DNA of 64,000 nucleotides, from assembly GCA_035048495.1 (NCBI GenBank), contig CM068546.1, positions 29,778,674 to 29,842,673 of the forward strand, in the 5' to 3' direction. The first letter of the stretch is position 1; each line of letters starts with the position of its first letter. Shown here piece by piece: positions 46,101 to 59,589 of this stretch. This DNA is from Euptelea pleiosperma (taxonomy: Eukaryota > Streptophyta > Magnoliopsida > Ranunculales > Eupteleaceae). Below the pieces are notes generated by a model, which searched no databases, was not told the origin of the DNA, and was given only the letters and a program-made list of their open reading frames with translations. A program made the position numbers and the translations under genes.

Positions 46101-49100
46101 TATATAAACTCTTTTAATTGTAATCTTTGATTAATGATGAAATATATTGAATTTTGCTATTGAGAATTCTCTAGTAGAGTGCTCTCTTCTTCCTTGGTGA
46201 GAATCCAAGCTACTCGGTGCGAATCCGAAGGTAACTTCTTCTATCTCTATCTCCTCTCTTATTCTCTTCTCTTTCTCCATCTTCATTTTCTTTTTTATCA
46301 AGTTTGACCTAGAAAACCCAACCATATCTCTTCCATCTCTAAGCCCTAACCATTGAACAACACTGTAAATAGTGTTGCGTGAATAGTACCACGTGAATAT
46401 TGTCCCGTGAATAGTAACTTCCTTACACCAATTCGTCCTACGGCACCCTAAACCCTCCCAAAACCCTTACCACAACCCCCAGACACTTCCAAATCCTTGC
46501 GGTAACCATAGGAATCCTAACCACATCATAAACTATAATTTTTCACAGTTCTCATTTTTCTTTCGAAACCCGGCTAAAATCTGATACTTGTCAAAGACCC
46601 CGAAACTTGCCAGAAACCTTCCTGAACTTCAAAGAACTTATAATCTTGTTGGAAAAGAAGTCATTTCAGATTTGTTTCATCCCTTAACCGATTCCCTAAG
46701 CTTGTTGGAAGTTCCATCTTCCATTAGATCATCGCCAGTAAAGCAACGGGTCTAATATTGTGGGATTGTGTGAAGGCCTTGAATTTTAATAAATTTATTT
46801 GCTTAATCTGATTATTTGCGTGTGATTAGCATGAAAATTTACTATTTCATTATTCTTAATAATTTTCTGTTGATCTCAACCTTTAGTTGGAAGCCATCAC
46901 ATTCGTCCTGCATCATGGGTCCTCTTCAGTTTTCCTGAGTTTTTAGAGAATTTAAAAAAAAAACAAAAAAAAAGAGAAGAATTTTTTTTGGAGAACAAAC
47001 TTCCCCTTTCCTGTAATGTTGGAAATAGAAAACTTGTAGCACCTTTGTTGGTTGTTTAGAGAGGTACGGTTTGTATGTTGTTTTATTGTGTATAGATTTT
47101 AGTACTAAATACAATGGCTACCTACATTTCGTAATCCGAGAGAATATTTAAACTGACAATTTTCGCAACGCTGGCTATTTCCCAGTCTTTTGTTGTGAAC
47201 TCAATTGAATATAACATTCATGCATAACTTTAAAAAGTACCAGAGAGTCGAGCACTCACATTGATCCCTAAATTTACAGACAATCAGCTACTAAACTAAT
47301 CCAGTAGGAAAAATGTTATAAACTGTTTCTTTTTTCTTTTTGACAAGTGAAGATATTTACTGAGAAAAAATAGAACACTGCGACAAGGTTGTTGAGGGGA
47401 CCAAGGAAAAAATACCAGAAAAAACAAAATCGATTCCTTGCACAAATGATAATACAGTGAATAAAGCCAACAAATGTAATACCAAAAAGGTTAGAAGGCT
47501 TTGGGCACTGTACTCATGAAATGTGTTTGCACTAAATAAATTCCGTATGGCATCGTCCTGCAACCACAACATATACTCCATTAAAAGAAAATAAACAACA
47601 AAGGCCAAAAAGCACTCATTCAACACAAAGGAAAAGATGACAAAAAGTTGCTAGAAATTTTATGAGAACCTGTGTGTTGAAAAAAATAGTTGCCAGATCA
47701 TTGTATTCCTTGTCCTTAGAACAGTAAAACTGCAGATAGCATGAAAAAGATAAGAACCAAAATGCAAAACCTTCAACAATAACAGGAACAGATTACATAA
47801 CTATTATCATGACAACTATACATCGGAAACATTTTCTATAAGCTAAATTGTAAATTTCACAAAGCTTGGTAACATCTTAAGCCCATGATATGGATATGTG
47901 AAAGGATCACATACAAAAAATGTATACCAAAGCTAGATGAAGTCTTACAAAACAAGTTAATATCCAATTAAAAAAAACACACACACACTAATCAGATTAA
48001 CTGCATTATGATGACCAAATATAGACGAAAATAACCGATCAAAAAAAATAGATGAAAATATCTCTCTGATACATCCTTGAAGTAATTAATCAATTCGTAG
48101 TCGATCTGTCATCAACTCCTCTTGTACCACGACTCTATCAATCTCTTTCTCTGCAATTTCTGCAACAGAGATACTTCTTTCTTGGCAAAAGAAATTGGGG
48201 CCGAAAGGCTCTTGGAAGCCACGTAATGATGAGATCAAGAAGAGCAGGTGATGAGATCAAGAAAGGCAAGAACTCAGCTCTTCAAAGAGGTTGTTTGGAA
48301 GATCGATGGGAGGTATGGATCTCCTTACAAGACGAACGAAGCATGACCCAAGCATCAACTAGACGGAGAAGCTCCAGAATGAAATCAACGAGAGCCTGGA
48401 CGGACGAGGTTTCGAGAAGGGATTTTTTTCCCTGCTAAGCAAAAAGAGTAAAACAATCCCCAGCTCCCAACATTCCCCTTTTTGCTATCTTGTGTTTTAA
48501 GGGACATGTTAAGATTTGTTAGAATTTTGGCCCATTTGGCTTTTTAACTGATAGAATAAAGGGAGAAATGAGAGAAGGCACTTATAAAAAAATTGAGTGA
48601 TACAAAATTTGTAAAGGCTAAGGTTTGACATTGTATGGGTGCTAAAACCAAGAGAGATTAGGCCTAAAGATTTATTCCCCTTACCTAATAAAATATTTTA
48701 TTGTTGCTATAACTTTTTAAATTTTTATTTCATAAATATAAGCTCATGTATATAAGATACAAATGGGAGTTTGAGGCCACGCCCGATAGTAATAATCATA
48801 CATAAAACATATGTCGACCCATACATAAATATAGCATGTGTGTGTGTGTGTGCGAGCGTCAAATATTGGTTCCAAAATTTAAACAAAACCGTTTTAAACC
48901 CGAATATTTCTCATACCAAATTTTGTCCTTCATACTTTTTGTTAAACGACCATTTACCCCAAAAGATCGACCTGTTGGGGAAAGGTGAAACAACTATGTA
49001 TATCAACGGGTCATCGAGCCAACACGATACGTGCGCGGGAACAAACTATCCGCTAACACGCCCCCTCAGCGGGAATACACTCCGCTGGAGACTTGAACCC

Positions 49101-52100
49101 ACGACCTCCCAGGCCTTAATGCTCTGATACCATGTTAAACAACTATTTACCCCAAAAGATCCGACCTGTTAGGGAAAGGTGAAACAACTATGTATATCAA
49201 CGGGTCATCGGGCCAACACAATACGTGCACGGGAACAAACTATCCGCTAACACTTTTGACCAAATTCGTGACCACATTTTTAAACATTGAAACCTAAATT
49301 ACACTCAAATTTCTCGAACCAAACGTTTGCCATACGCCAAATTGCTAACAAAGGTTTCGACATTCCAATTTCTCTGTCACAACACACAGATTCCTTCCTA
49401 GTTCCCTCATTCTCAAGGAAACTTTTCTATTGCACATCAGAATGTGTTTGGTAATCACTCCCCTCTCTACCAATCACTCTTCTTTCAACCTAGAGGCCCT
49501 CCCTGAGTAGAGACAATGCATTTTGATCAATCAAATCAGTGTCAAAACTTTCACCAACTTTGAGTCAACCACATTTACAATGTCAGATTTCCACAAATAG
49601 GAGTTAAAGAGTATTCATACACTTGATGAGCCTTCTCAACCAGCGGGATCACATCCAATGGATCCATCGAGATCAGATCCTCACACTATCAAAATAATTT
49701 CCATCCGGAAATAATGATCTGTCGTCAACACCTAAAAACAGCTCCTTCAAAGTTCAAAGGCGGGGGATAGGGATCAAAGTAAGGCATTAATTATTGTTTA
49801 AAATTTCTCCTTGATTGGTCAATTCTCCATTTAAAAAACTCTTGTAAATTTCCGCAAGGGAATGAAAAAGAACCAATAGGTTTGAAGCTCCTCATATTGT
49901 AGCTTTCTCTCTTCTCGTTGCTCTTCATCCCCTTAGAACTCGTATTTGAGAATAATGACACTTATTTATCCTAGATTTTCTATCACATAATGCTTTGGCT
50001 CGATATACTTCACCATGCATCACTTAGTCACAAATCCGATTATGCCGCCGAGTCCCCGCCATCGCAAGCCTATCACAAAGAACTCTGATCATCACCACCA
50101 TCTTTGATCTCTTTCCTCATACTCCAATGCGTGAGATTTAGTCTCGCAATTGTTGTCCATGGAAAGCATTAACCCAAAAGCCTTCCTCACAAGACATGTC
50201 AGCACCACCTCCGTTGCTGCGACATATATTTGCCAGTCTTCTGCCACTGTAAGACCCATTCACCACTTGCCCTTTTGTCATGACAGCTCTCTGCCATGGA
50301 AACCTATCCACCATGGGACATTCCTTCCTCCACATGAAAAACTGAAGTCATTTGCCATTAAAACACATTACTTATTGCAACTTATCAATAGTTATCTCTC
50401 TAATGAAAATCGGTCTTCTTCTGCAAAACATCCCCCATCAATCACCCCTTGTTTCGTGAAAATTGCCATTACTTTCTAATCATAGGGGCCTATCTGATAT
50501 CTACGTGGCTCCCTTTGTTCACACACTCCCTACGACTTTTCTCCCCCAAACTTACTTCCACTTGAAATTTATGCAGGCACTTCATGAGATGGCCTTCCCC
50601 GCCTATCAAGTGATGCTACAACACCCTTGACCCCACCAGCTGGACCAGCCTTATTTCTCCTCCTCCACGTCATCATCCCCTTCCTCCCACCTCCAGTGGC
50701 CTCCCTTCCGCAGCTTCAACTCCAACCTATGATGACCAACATCTTTCAAAAACAACTTCTCTCCCTACACCGCAATCCTAGGGTAGAAAATACTCACTCT
50801 CCATTTCAACAGCGACTTGTGACAGAATGTGGTGGTAGTCTAATGTATGGATTAAAATTATATCACAGTCAAGTCTTGACCATGCCGTTGACTTTTCATC
50901 GGCCTCCACAAAACTGCCACAAGCATCTCCAATTGCATGCAGCATCACCTTGCTCCAAACGTGTAACAGTAACCCAAAAACATTAACCCATCATTACCCA
51001 TCCTTTCTCTGCCTCCTGATTGGCCCCACAATGGGGTGCCACACACCATGAGTTAAAGTCACTGAAATTTGTCTTTTCTCCATGAAGAAAACGGAGAATT
51101 TATCCTTCAAAAGGTAAGATAAACAACAGTAAACCCCCAACAAACCTTCTGACTTTCACTCAATGGGGAATTCTCCAAACTAGAAAAACCAAAACCAAAA
51201 CTTCATTAGCATCTTGTTCATATTTCACAAATCTCCCAACAAGACAACACTTCAGAATCTCCTCTCTTTCCTTCACACCAGAACAGAAGATGTTAACTTT
51301 TTGGTACCTTACCAACACTGTAACAGACGCTTCTCCAAAACTGGGCCATCTTCTCCATTATGTGACCTCCTTGTACGAGAGAAGATGATAAGTCATCTCC
51401 AAGTGGGTCTATAACCACCCATCTCTAAGGTGTTGAATGAATATCTTGGCAAATGAACCTCACTTTCAAGAAAAGGAAAAGGTAACCACCAAATAAGAGA
51501 TGGACATGCCACTCAGTTTGATGAAACAATTGCAAATTAATCCACTGTTTATTAAACAATTGGGACATTTGATCTTCTACTGAGCAGTATTTTAAAAACC
51601 AATGGGTAGCCAATGGATCATCCTTGACATTCACCACAAGAGCTTATCGACCCTAAATGCAGATGGGCCACCAATCTTTGTCATGGATACACAGCACAAG
51701 GGCATCACAAAATCCAAAAAAATAATGTTATAGATCAGCACAGCAGAAAATTTTATCTTAAGATCATGTAAATCAAATTATCACTAAATGCCACATTATT
51801 TAGCATTTGGATGAATAGGCATACAAGACAGATGTTGCTGATAAATGCAGTAATATTACCAGATAGCACAAGTACAATATACACCCCAAACATAGCCATG
51901 AGATAATCCAAAAAGACAGAGTAATGTCCAGGGAGGAAGCTTACATTTACGTAATTTCCATACATTCCTGGTGGACGAGGGCATTCTATACCAGAATTAG
52001 CTTCTGAGTCTGGGCATGGACTACATTTTCTTAGAATTGGTAGCCCAAAGGAAATAATTGAGGTTACTAAAGAAACAACGCATACTTCAATAATCTGTGA

Positions 52101-55100
52101 CAGTGAAAAGAATATTTACACTTAAAAGTGGATAATGTTTAAGTAACAAGCATAAGCCTAAAGAAACATTATAGGTCCATGGCTTACCTTGACCCTATTC
52201 CCCTTCTTATGTAGATATTTTCGACGCCAATAAGTTATATAAAGAGTAAGCTGATTAAATAACGCTCCTGAAAAGAACCAGCAAGGAAGCAATTAAGAAA
52301 AAGCAAAAGATGCTGAACAATGAAGGATACGAGCACACTTATATAGACAAAGTATAAAAAGCTCAATCCAAAAACTCCTACCAAGAAGACCTCCAATAAC
52401 CCCAATTATAGCCATGGGCAATAATTCCTCGAACGAGTAGTCTTCTTGACCACTAATAAAAGAACACAGTACAAGTTAGAATGGATACAATGCAAAGTTA
52501 TGCAAAAATGACATGTACATGTGTCTGGATCAGACACGGATAAAAGGCTACCAACGTAGAATGGATAGAATGCAAAGCTATGTAACAATGACATGGAAAC
52601 GGTCTCTGTCTGACACAGATACAAGATTTCCAACACTGCAACTTTAAAAATCCTAAAAAGCACAGACATTCATCCACACATTATAATATTACTGATTTTA
52701 TTTATTTTTAGATGGAAGACATTTTCGGGATAAAAATAGAAGAATTAGACACAATTTTTGTATAGAATATGTTTCTTAAGAGTTTCCGAAAACAAAAAAG
52801 ATGAATGACAAAAGTACATGCTACCTATTAATTCGTTAGAAATCAGAATGGTATTTGTAAAATTCACTTCTAGATGAGTTTATGGCTGGCTTCATATTTC
52901 TAAAAAGAAAGGGCTCATACTGGGCTCCCTTTGCTTCTAAAATATTAAAACCTGTATATTTGTGATAAAATTCACATGCACATGGACCCCACTTTAAATT
53001 ATAAAAGAGTATCTACTTGAGAAAGGGAGAGAATTGGTCGGAGAAAAGGCCAAAGTTTTTTCGTCGAGCAAAGGGACGACACATCAGGTGAAAATCTCCA
53101 GCCTTCAGCTGTCCATTTTGGTGTTATGAACAAAGGCAGATCTAAATCCCTAGCCCTCTATTTTTTGTGCGAAAAACAGTGGCGAACATGATTTTAGGTC
53201 ATGGTCTCAACACATGGAAGGTCCTGAGCCGAGAACAAGTTGACTTGAGCAAGTCAACTAGTCAACTCAGTCTCAGGACAGTCCTCACCCAGAGAAGAAG
53301 AAGAAGAAGAAAAAGAAGGAATAGGAGGAGGACCGAGTCGCATAAGGATCATCATAACTTAAAATCATGTTGGCAAACCCCTCCGTGTTAGAAACAAGGA
53401 GAGGTATTTTTTCCCCTCTTCTGTAGGGATCATGGACAGTATTCTTTTTTGAGGTTTTTTTAACACCCACTGAAATTTGAAAACTTTAGTCATACCCCCT
53501 TATACTTTCAAACTTTAGTCATAGCCCCTTATATTTCAAACTTTAGGTATACCCCCCTTGACCTAGTTTAACCGTCATTTGACTTAAAACTTCATGTTTT
53601 AATGTCAAAACACTGTTGTACGTGTTTAGACCCATGTCAAGGTATATTGACATTTGCATCTGTATTGATACATATCGACACAATAAAAGAACCCTAAAAG
53701 TCCCATCTCATTGTTACATAGGCATAAAGAGATGCACATACAATTCAATAAGAAAAAGCTTAGATACTAACCCCGATATGTCCCAGATTATGAAGCCACC
53801 TGAGCCAAAATGTCCACAATTTCCACTCTTACACCAGCCCATTGCAGTACGCACCACAACAGCCACAACAGCAGATGTGAAAAAGACACGCCACATAAGT
53901 TGACTTCTCCACCTTTAAAAAAATATATTTAATTGAATTAGGTATTTATATGGGTACACCCACACAAATGCTGCAGCTGAATATACATATATATGGCAAG
54001 AGAGGTGAGTAGTTTTCTTACCAAGATGTAACCTCTTCAAGTGCAAATAATACACCACCAACTGGAGCTCTAAAAGCAGCAGCAACTCCAGCTGCACACC
54101 CACATGTTACCTTTTCAAAAATTTGGACACCAGTCAAAATGAGCATAACTTGATTCAGCGATAATAGCAAAACATATCAGAAAACTTGAAAGGGTGACAT
54201 CAGACACAACTAGCCAAGATTTTTTGTTTTTGATACCAACATCTAGCCAAGAATGAGATGTCACTATATTACTTTATGATGCTTTCTAAAGATATAAAAC
54301 ATACTAGTAACTAGCAAATACAAATGATATTCTCGAACTTGACAGCAAACATCTCAGTTTATGATACTTCAAGATATATAGCATACTACTACTAGTAAGA
54401 TGTAGGCAAACATCTCCACTCATGAAAAACAATGCCATCTAATTTCTAAAATTAAGAAACCCCACACTTCTCAAGCAAACTTTTCAATAGCATGTCATTG
54501 AATTAATCAACTCCTCAAATTACAATAACCCATCTCAACAAGCAAACCTTAACAGCTATGGCCATCTCACCTCTGGATACATATAATAACCCAATGCTAC
54601 AAATCAATCTGACTCCTAGCTCCATTCAAAGTCTATACATCAATGATACAATCTTACCTCCTGTCGGCATTTCAGCACCCATCATGTCGCTTCCTAAAAG
54701 CATACCCTCCTTTCCTCCAACCCTTATCTTTATAACACAAGCAACATCAACCCCTAAGTTTTTGGAGGTTATGCTCCAGGCAAAGAGCTTTCCTTCAGCT
54801 CTTCCGGATTTCTTTTTTTCTTTTCCTATGATTTCAGTAAGAGAATTCCCAATGTATATTGGTTCCCTATTTAAACTATCTCTTGCTAAGGAATCCGCAA
54901 CTTATTTGCACTCCTTAGTGTAAAGGAGAAAATAACAGCCCAACTTCTCACTAACCCTCTAATGGGAGTCTCCAGATTTCTATCTTTTTCTTCTTTCCTT
55001 TCTTTTTTTTCTTTTTTGGATAGGTAAATTGTGTACATTAATATAAAGGGGAAGATTAACCCCGGTATACATAAGAACTTACATTGAGAAAAGATAAAGA

Positions 55101-58100
55101 GAGGACATCTATCAATAGCAAGAAAAGCAAAACAAACACAAAAAATAATACAATGATGATGATGATTCACGTTGCCAACCCCAAACATTTGTGATAAAGT
55201 GTAGATAATGATGATGATGATTGTCATTATACATAATGACAAAAGTTATTATCATGAAATATTCAAATTTTGTATTAGCCAGGTTTAGTTTTCCTACTAT
55301 GCAATCTCCAACTTTTCAAACTCTACATTTAAAATAAATTTTTGCACTTTATCATTCACATATGTTTCATGACCTCTCTCATTTTGCACTAGACTAGTTT
55401 AGTTTCACCAACTTATGTGTGGAGTTTCAATGAGTAAGGAACCAATAAATTTCAGTTCGTTAAATCCAACTTCAGATACTACATACAAAGTAGGACTGCG
55501 AAATCAATACCAATCATTTAGGTGCACCACTTTTGTTTCACTTATTTCAAAATTCTCACAGATGCAATTCACTAGGCTAAGTAAGTGTCTGAGGTAATCA
55601 AGTACTATATGGGAAAAGGTATAGCTTAAAGCAATTGCAACCACAAAACTTCGAAGGCATTAAAAATGATAAGTCCTATAGATATTTTTCAATGGGATTA
55701 GGAATCGACACCTAGTACGGTAAAAGAGTAAATTTCCATAGCAAGTAGGAAATTAAAATTCTAAAGCAGTTGTGCAAAGATACAATCCCTTAGGGTCATA
55801 AGAGTTATTCACCACACATTTTCAACAAAAAGAAATCTTGAAGAAGATAACCACATCTAACTTCAGCAATATATAAAGATTTAAACAAGTATGAAATTGG
55901 CGGGTTTGGAAAGGAATTACTAACATGAAAAGAAAGTCTGAGGACAGTATCTTATGAAATCCTACATAAGTTGAAGATTCAGCATCTAACATAACTTGTA
56001 CAGGATAAGTTACTTACAAGATCCCGACGATCACGATCGCTCTTAAATACTTGTAACCATCTTGAGCTTAGGTGATATTTTGTCGATCCACCCTGAATTT
56101 TTTTGTACCAATGTAAGTTTGCAGGACCATATGCTAGAGAAGAATATACAATTGGATAACATGATGTCAACACTATGACAATAAAGGCAAGTCTGGATTA
56201 TCTATAACTTAAAAAAAAGGTCTCAATCATCTATTAGATGCTCAATGTAATGAAGTAAGAAGAGAGGAAATATCAGCACCCAAGAAATATAAAGAAGCAA
56301 GTTCACAAGCTTGCTCAGAAATAAGAAAGATTTAGTAAACAAGAAGAAAAAGCGCAAACATAAAGATTCCTTATAAAAGAAATATGTGTAGCACTTACAT
56401 TAGATATGATTTCTATTTGTATTCTTGATTGATGCCTCCTATTACAGATTTTAGTAGAAGTATAACTAACAATTTGTAAAGACATCCTTTCAGTTTTAGA
56501 TGCCCATTTTCAAGTAAAAAAAAAAAGAGGTAAAAAAACACGAGCTAAGCAACCTTCTAAATTTCTGCACTATTTCATAATACAAGTTCAACTTTCTAAT
56601 CTGTGTGTGTGCTTACTTGTCCAAGCAGAGAAGCGATACATGCACCCGTATGAACAAGTGGGCCTTCTTTGCCTAAGGCAAGCCCACCTCCCACTGAACC
56701 AATGCTCCCAAATATCTGTAAACACAAAGAATGAAGAATAGATTGTAAAACGGACAAATGGTACAAATCGCAATAAAATACAGAAGATTCCCAATAAAGC
56801 AACCATACCTTTCCAATCAAGGTTCTGAAAAGAAGGATACCATGTGTATCAACTCCTGCACATTTATGTAACTTATCATAATTCTCTCAAAATACATGAA
56901 AAATTAGAAAGGAATGATCAACAGTACAGCTTACCATTCAAATAACCCTTAATTTCAGGAATACCAGATCCTGCTGCTGCTGGTGCAAATTGTGTGACGA
57001 TACATACAGAAGAAAAGACCAAAGCCAAGTTGATCAATATGTACACGATGAATCCCGCTAAGTACGACTTTTGTATTATAGAAAAAGTTGCTGCAAACTT
57101 CCAGCCAGCGAAGTTCTCAACAGCAAGATTAATAAAAACGGCAGCTAATCCAGTGCCTGTTATTAACCAAAGGGCAGAACACAATATGAATCAACACCCA
57201 GCAAAAATCCAAGATAAAATAGACAGAAAGTTGAAAATAATTAGAAATGATAGAAGATTCGTATCAGCATAATTTTACCTTGAAAAAACTGGAAAACATG
57301 TCAATTTTTTTTTTTTTTTTTTGATAAGCAATAAGAAACATTACATTATATAGAAAAATTTATGGGAAGGAATACACTGCCTTCACAATGGGTAAGATCT
57401 TGTCAGCATCTCTAAAAATACGGCAACATGGGAATGCAAATGAAACTATAAGGATCATAACTTTTCAATGCTAAAGCTCAAAAAAACTTTATTTGACTAA
57501 CATTCATTCCTAATCCCCAACCCCTCACCCATCTTGCAAAATTATTTACAGAACTTCCAAGACAAGAAGTCTGCTGTCTCTGCCAGATAGTGCAAGCAAC
57601 TGCTTATATTTTATTTTCTTACTAAATTTCAGAGAAATCCCTAGAAACTGTCATAGTTCAATGTGAGATTTTCCAGCAAGAAATTTGGATTGTTAATTAT
57701 ATCAAAAGGAAAAAGGATGATGGACTCTCCAGCAAAACTCTGTAAGGGAAATTAGCAGAGAATTATGCGTTTTTCAATAAGGTAAAATTATTTTCATAGC
57801 TGAATTTCTTGGAAACTATCCCGATGACCTTGTTTCACATTATTTCTCTATTTGCACATCTATTTTGTGAAATTTCCCACCAATAAACTTGCATGAGTTA
57901 TTATTGTATATTTTCTGAAAACATCAACTGTTATGGGAAGTTTCATGACCATGAGAAACTTCTCGACAAGTTATATATTTCCCTTCAGTAAACATTTTAC
58001 CTACTACATGAGAAAGAAATATCAATCTGGGTTATTTATTTTTTGTGAAATATTCTGACTAGTTATGTTAATCTCATGAAAGATCTTACCTAGCTTGACT

Positions 58101-59188
58101 TCATAACAATTTGACATCTTGCCATGGAAGCATGGAGAAACACTATAAAGCGAAGATAAAAGTATAGAAAAGTGAAAAACTACCAACCCATAACTTCCAA
58201 GCTGAGATTCGAATTTGGATCTTGTAGCCTTGGAAAGAACTGGGAGGTAGTGATTGATTCTGGTCCTCGGAAATGGTTCCTCAAAACGTCAATTTATTGC
58301 CAGAAATAAAAAGTAATCTTCCTTACTCTGCTCCCTTGGGTGCATTAAATCATTCATTGTTACCATCCCAATTTAGAGAATGTCTGCTTAACATGTTATA
58401 TCACCTTCCTTACTTTGCTCCCTTAGGTGCATTAAATTACTGCAAAACACACAGCTATGGGAGCTAGCTTAAGCAACAGAATGATATGCCATATGCATGA
58501 CAAGTGCAATGCCCAAACCCATCACCCATTCGGCGACCCAAATTGGCTAACCAATGCCATCGTTTGTACATCTACCCAAACCAAGAAGTTGTAATTACTG
58601 TGCTATAACCTGGACAGTTTCATGCAAAGCAAAACTCAGTTCTCAAACTCCATATTAGACTACCCATTCTCTCTCCCCATCACAAGCGTCCACTTTTAGT
58701 CAATTCAATTACATTGAGAGTTGAGACAGAGTGACTTGAAATAATTTCCTAATGTAACTCAAGGTACATGAGATACAAGCAAAGCAATCAAATTTTAACA
58801 GAAAGAAATTGAATTCATAACAAGAGAGAAAGTCAATTTTCTTACCAATACCGATCAGTAGTGCAAATAACCATTTCACCGCTACATAATATCCAACGTA
58901 AAGCTTTCCTCTCTGCGCCTATCAAATCTCAAAAAAATTAAAATTAAAAAAAAAAACAAATTTTAAAAAGTTCTCTCTGACAAAACCTCACAGAAACCCT
59001 AGAAACTCAACCTGTTCTTCCCTGTACGCGTAATTCTCGATGACCTCGTAATCAAGACTCTCGGCGCTACTGCCGTCACTCCTTCTCGCGACGTTTAATT
59101 CCTCTAATTCACCTTCCTCCGAATTCGGCAATCGAGACCAGACGAGCCTCGCCGTCTCGATACCGTTCTGAATATGGTTCGACAGCAT
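40130..59188 (-). CDS. CLC-d: CLC-d type chloride/proton exchanger, 23 exons
   Basis: Anion transporter of the CLC family; in Arabidopsis CLC-d acts in the trans-Golgi network. Exons: 59012-59188, 58846-58918, 56935-57156, 56809-56855, 56617-56715, 56018-56092, 54022-54110, 53772-53912, 52382-52452, 52188-52267, 51945-52094, 47670-47729, 47483-47557, 43473-43624, 42244-42379, 42028-42159, 41848-41925, 41703-41758, 41498-41584, 41258-41414, 41040-41141, 40910-40956, 40130-40214. All borders are GT..AG. Total 2391 nt, 796 aa. Marks: GSGIPE with Ser147 (chloride rather than nitrate type), gating E190 in [13 protein letters not shown]256-257 at the proton-site position, GQFVPG at 471-476, and two CBS domains (about 594-650 and 690-753). 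The N-terminus [11 protein letters not shown] and the [12 protein letters not shown] stretch match CLC-d, not CLC-a/b/c/e/f/g. The largest introns are 4215 and 3858 bp. Confidence 0.96.
45010..45090 (+). mobile_element. Short RTE-type LINE remnant in CLC-d intron
   Basis: [19 protein letters not shown] is encoded here, close to the IGDKxRxxRLRWFGHVxRRP signature near the C-terminus of plant RTE-like LINE polyproteins. Only this scrap is recognisable. Confidence 0.55.
45560..45840 (+). mobile_element. LTR-retrotransposon gag fragment (Ty3-like) in CLC-d intron
   Basis: The frame reads [20 protein letters not shown], then [15 protein letters not shown], a stop, and [16 protein letters not shown]. 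Leucine-rich, charged text of this sort is common at the start of plant Ty3/gypsy gag. It is interrupted and dead. Family placement is by pattern only. Confidence 0.45.
45860..46340 (+). mobile_element. Probable LTR remnant following the gag fragment
   Basis: TTATATAAACTCTTTTAATTG, then GATTAATGATGAAATATATT and a CT-rich leader resemble the promoter and R/U5 part of a plant LTR. Sequence after it (GAATAGTACCACGTGAATAT, GTGAATAGTAAC) is also typical of Ty3-like leaders. Exact LTR ends were not found. Confidence 0.35.
48940..49252 (-). mobile_element. Intact TRIM (miniature LTR retroelement) in CLC-d intron 11
   Basis: Terminal repeats of 119 and 120 bp (48940-49058 and 49133-49252) run TG...CA (TGTTAGCGGATAG ... 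GTTTAACA on minus). The 12-base initiator-Met tRNA primer site TGGTATCAGAGC follows the 5' repeat directly (49121-49132). A GAGGGGGCG purine run precedes the 3' repeat. The 5-bp target duplication CTTTT lies at 48935-48939 and 49253-49257. The internal part is only 74 bp and codes for nothing, so movement would need proteins from another element. Repeats differ at few positions, so it is fairly young. Orientation agrees with the host gene. Confidence 0.9.
51425..51640 (-). mobile_element. Possible copia polyprotein 3' end in CLC-d intron
   Basis: The minus strand reads [15 protein letters not shown], resembling the YCSTEDQxADxFTK motif close to the end of Ty1/copia polyproteins, then degenerates. 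No flanking LTR could be delimited in 49300-51400, which is otherwise featureless intron. Confidence 0.35.
54540..54990 (-). mobile_element. LINE RNase H fragment in CLC-d intron 6
   Basis: On the minus strand [14 protein letters not shown] is followed, after a frame change, by [21 protein letters not shown]. This matches the end of the RNase H (RVT_3) domain of plant LINEs. The rest of the open stretch has no family match. Confidence 0.4.
55151..55225 (+). repeat. (ATG)n tracts in CLC-d intron 6
   Basis: Two short runs of GATGAT units lie at about 55153-55166 and 55207-55221, with unrelated sequence between. Confidence 0.5.
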
Positions 59189-59589
59189 AATTCAAAGCTC
59201 CCGCGAAGTATTGCAGAGCGCCAACTCCAACTAAATCCAAAACCCTAGATTTGCAGAAAACCCTAACTACTACCTCTTTTTCCTCCAGAAGAAAGATAGT
59301 CTCCGAGTCCGTACGACATTGCAGCGTTTTCTAGTGTATGAGAATTGAAGCAGAGCTGCAGATCTGAGATCGAAGAGATGTGAAACCAATTCGTGAAGAT
59401 TGCAGACACAGAGATAAATTGATTCAGAGAAAGAGAGAGTTCTCTGTGATCGACAGAGCTCTCCGAAGTATCGAACAATGGAAAGTAACAATTGAGATCG
59501 GTGAGAAGGCCGACTCTCGTAGAACTGTGACGTGTGAGAGACTCCCCCTCTCATTCTCTCGCAGCTCTTTTTCTTTCTTTTTTCGGTCA

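Noticed and set aside
50150..50986. Proline- and histidine-rich open frames on the plus strand in CLC-d intron 11
   Set aside because: No start context, splice partner or family resemblance; the composition matches CT/CA-rich intron DNA.
53167..53391. Arg-rich frame near the (AAG)n tract as a nuclear protein exon
   Set aside because: The residues come from the AAG microsatellite within CLC-d intron 8; no splice partner.
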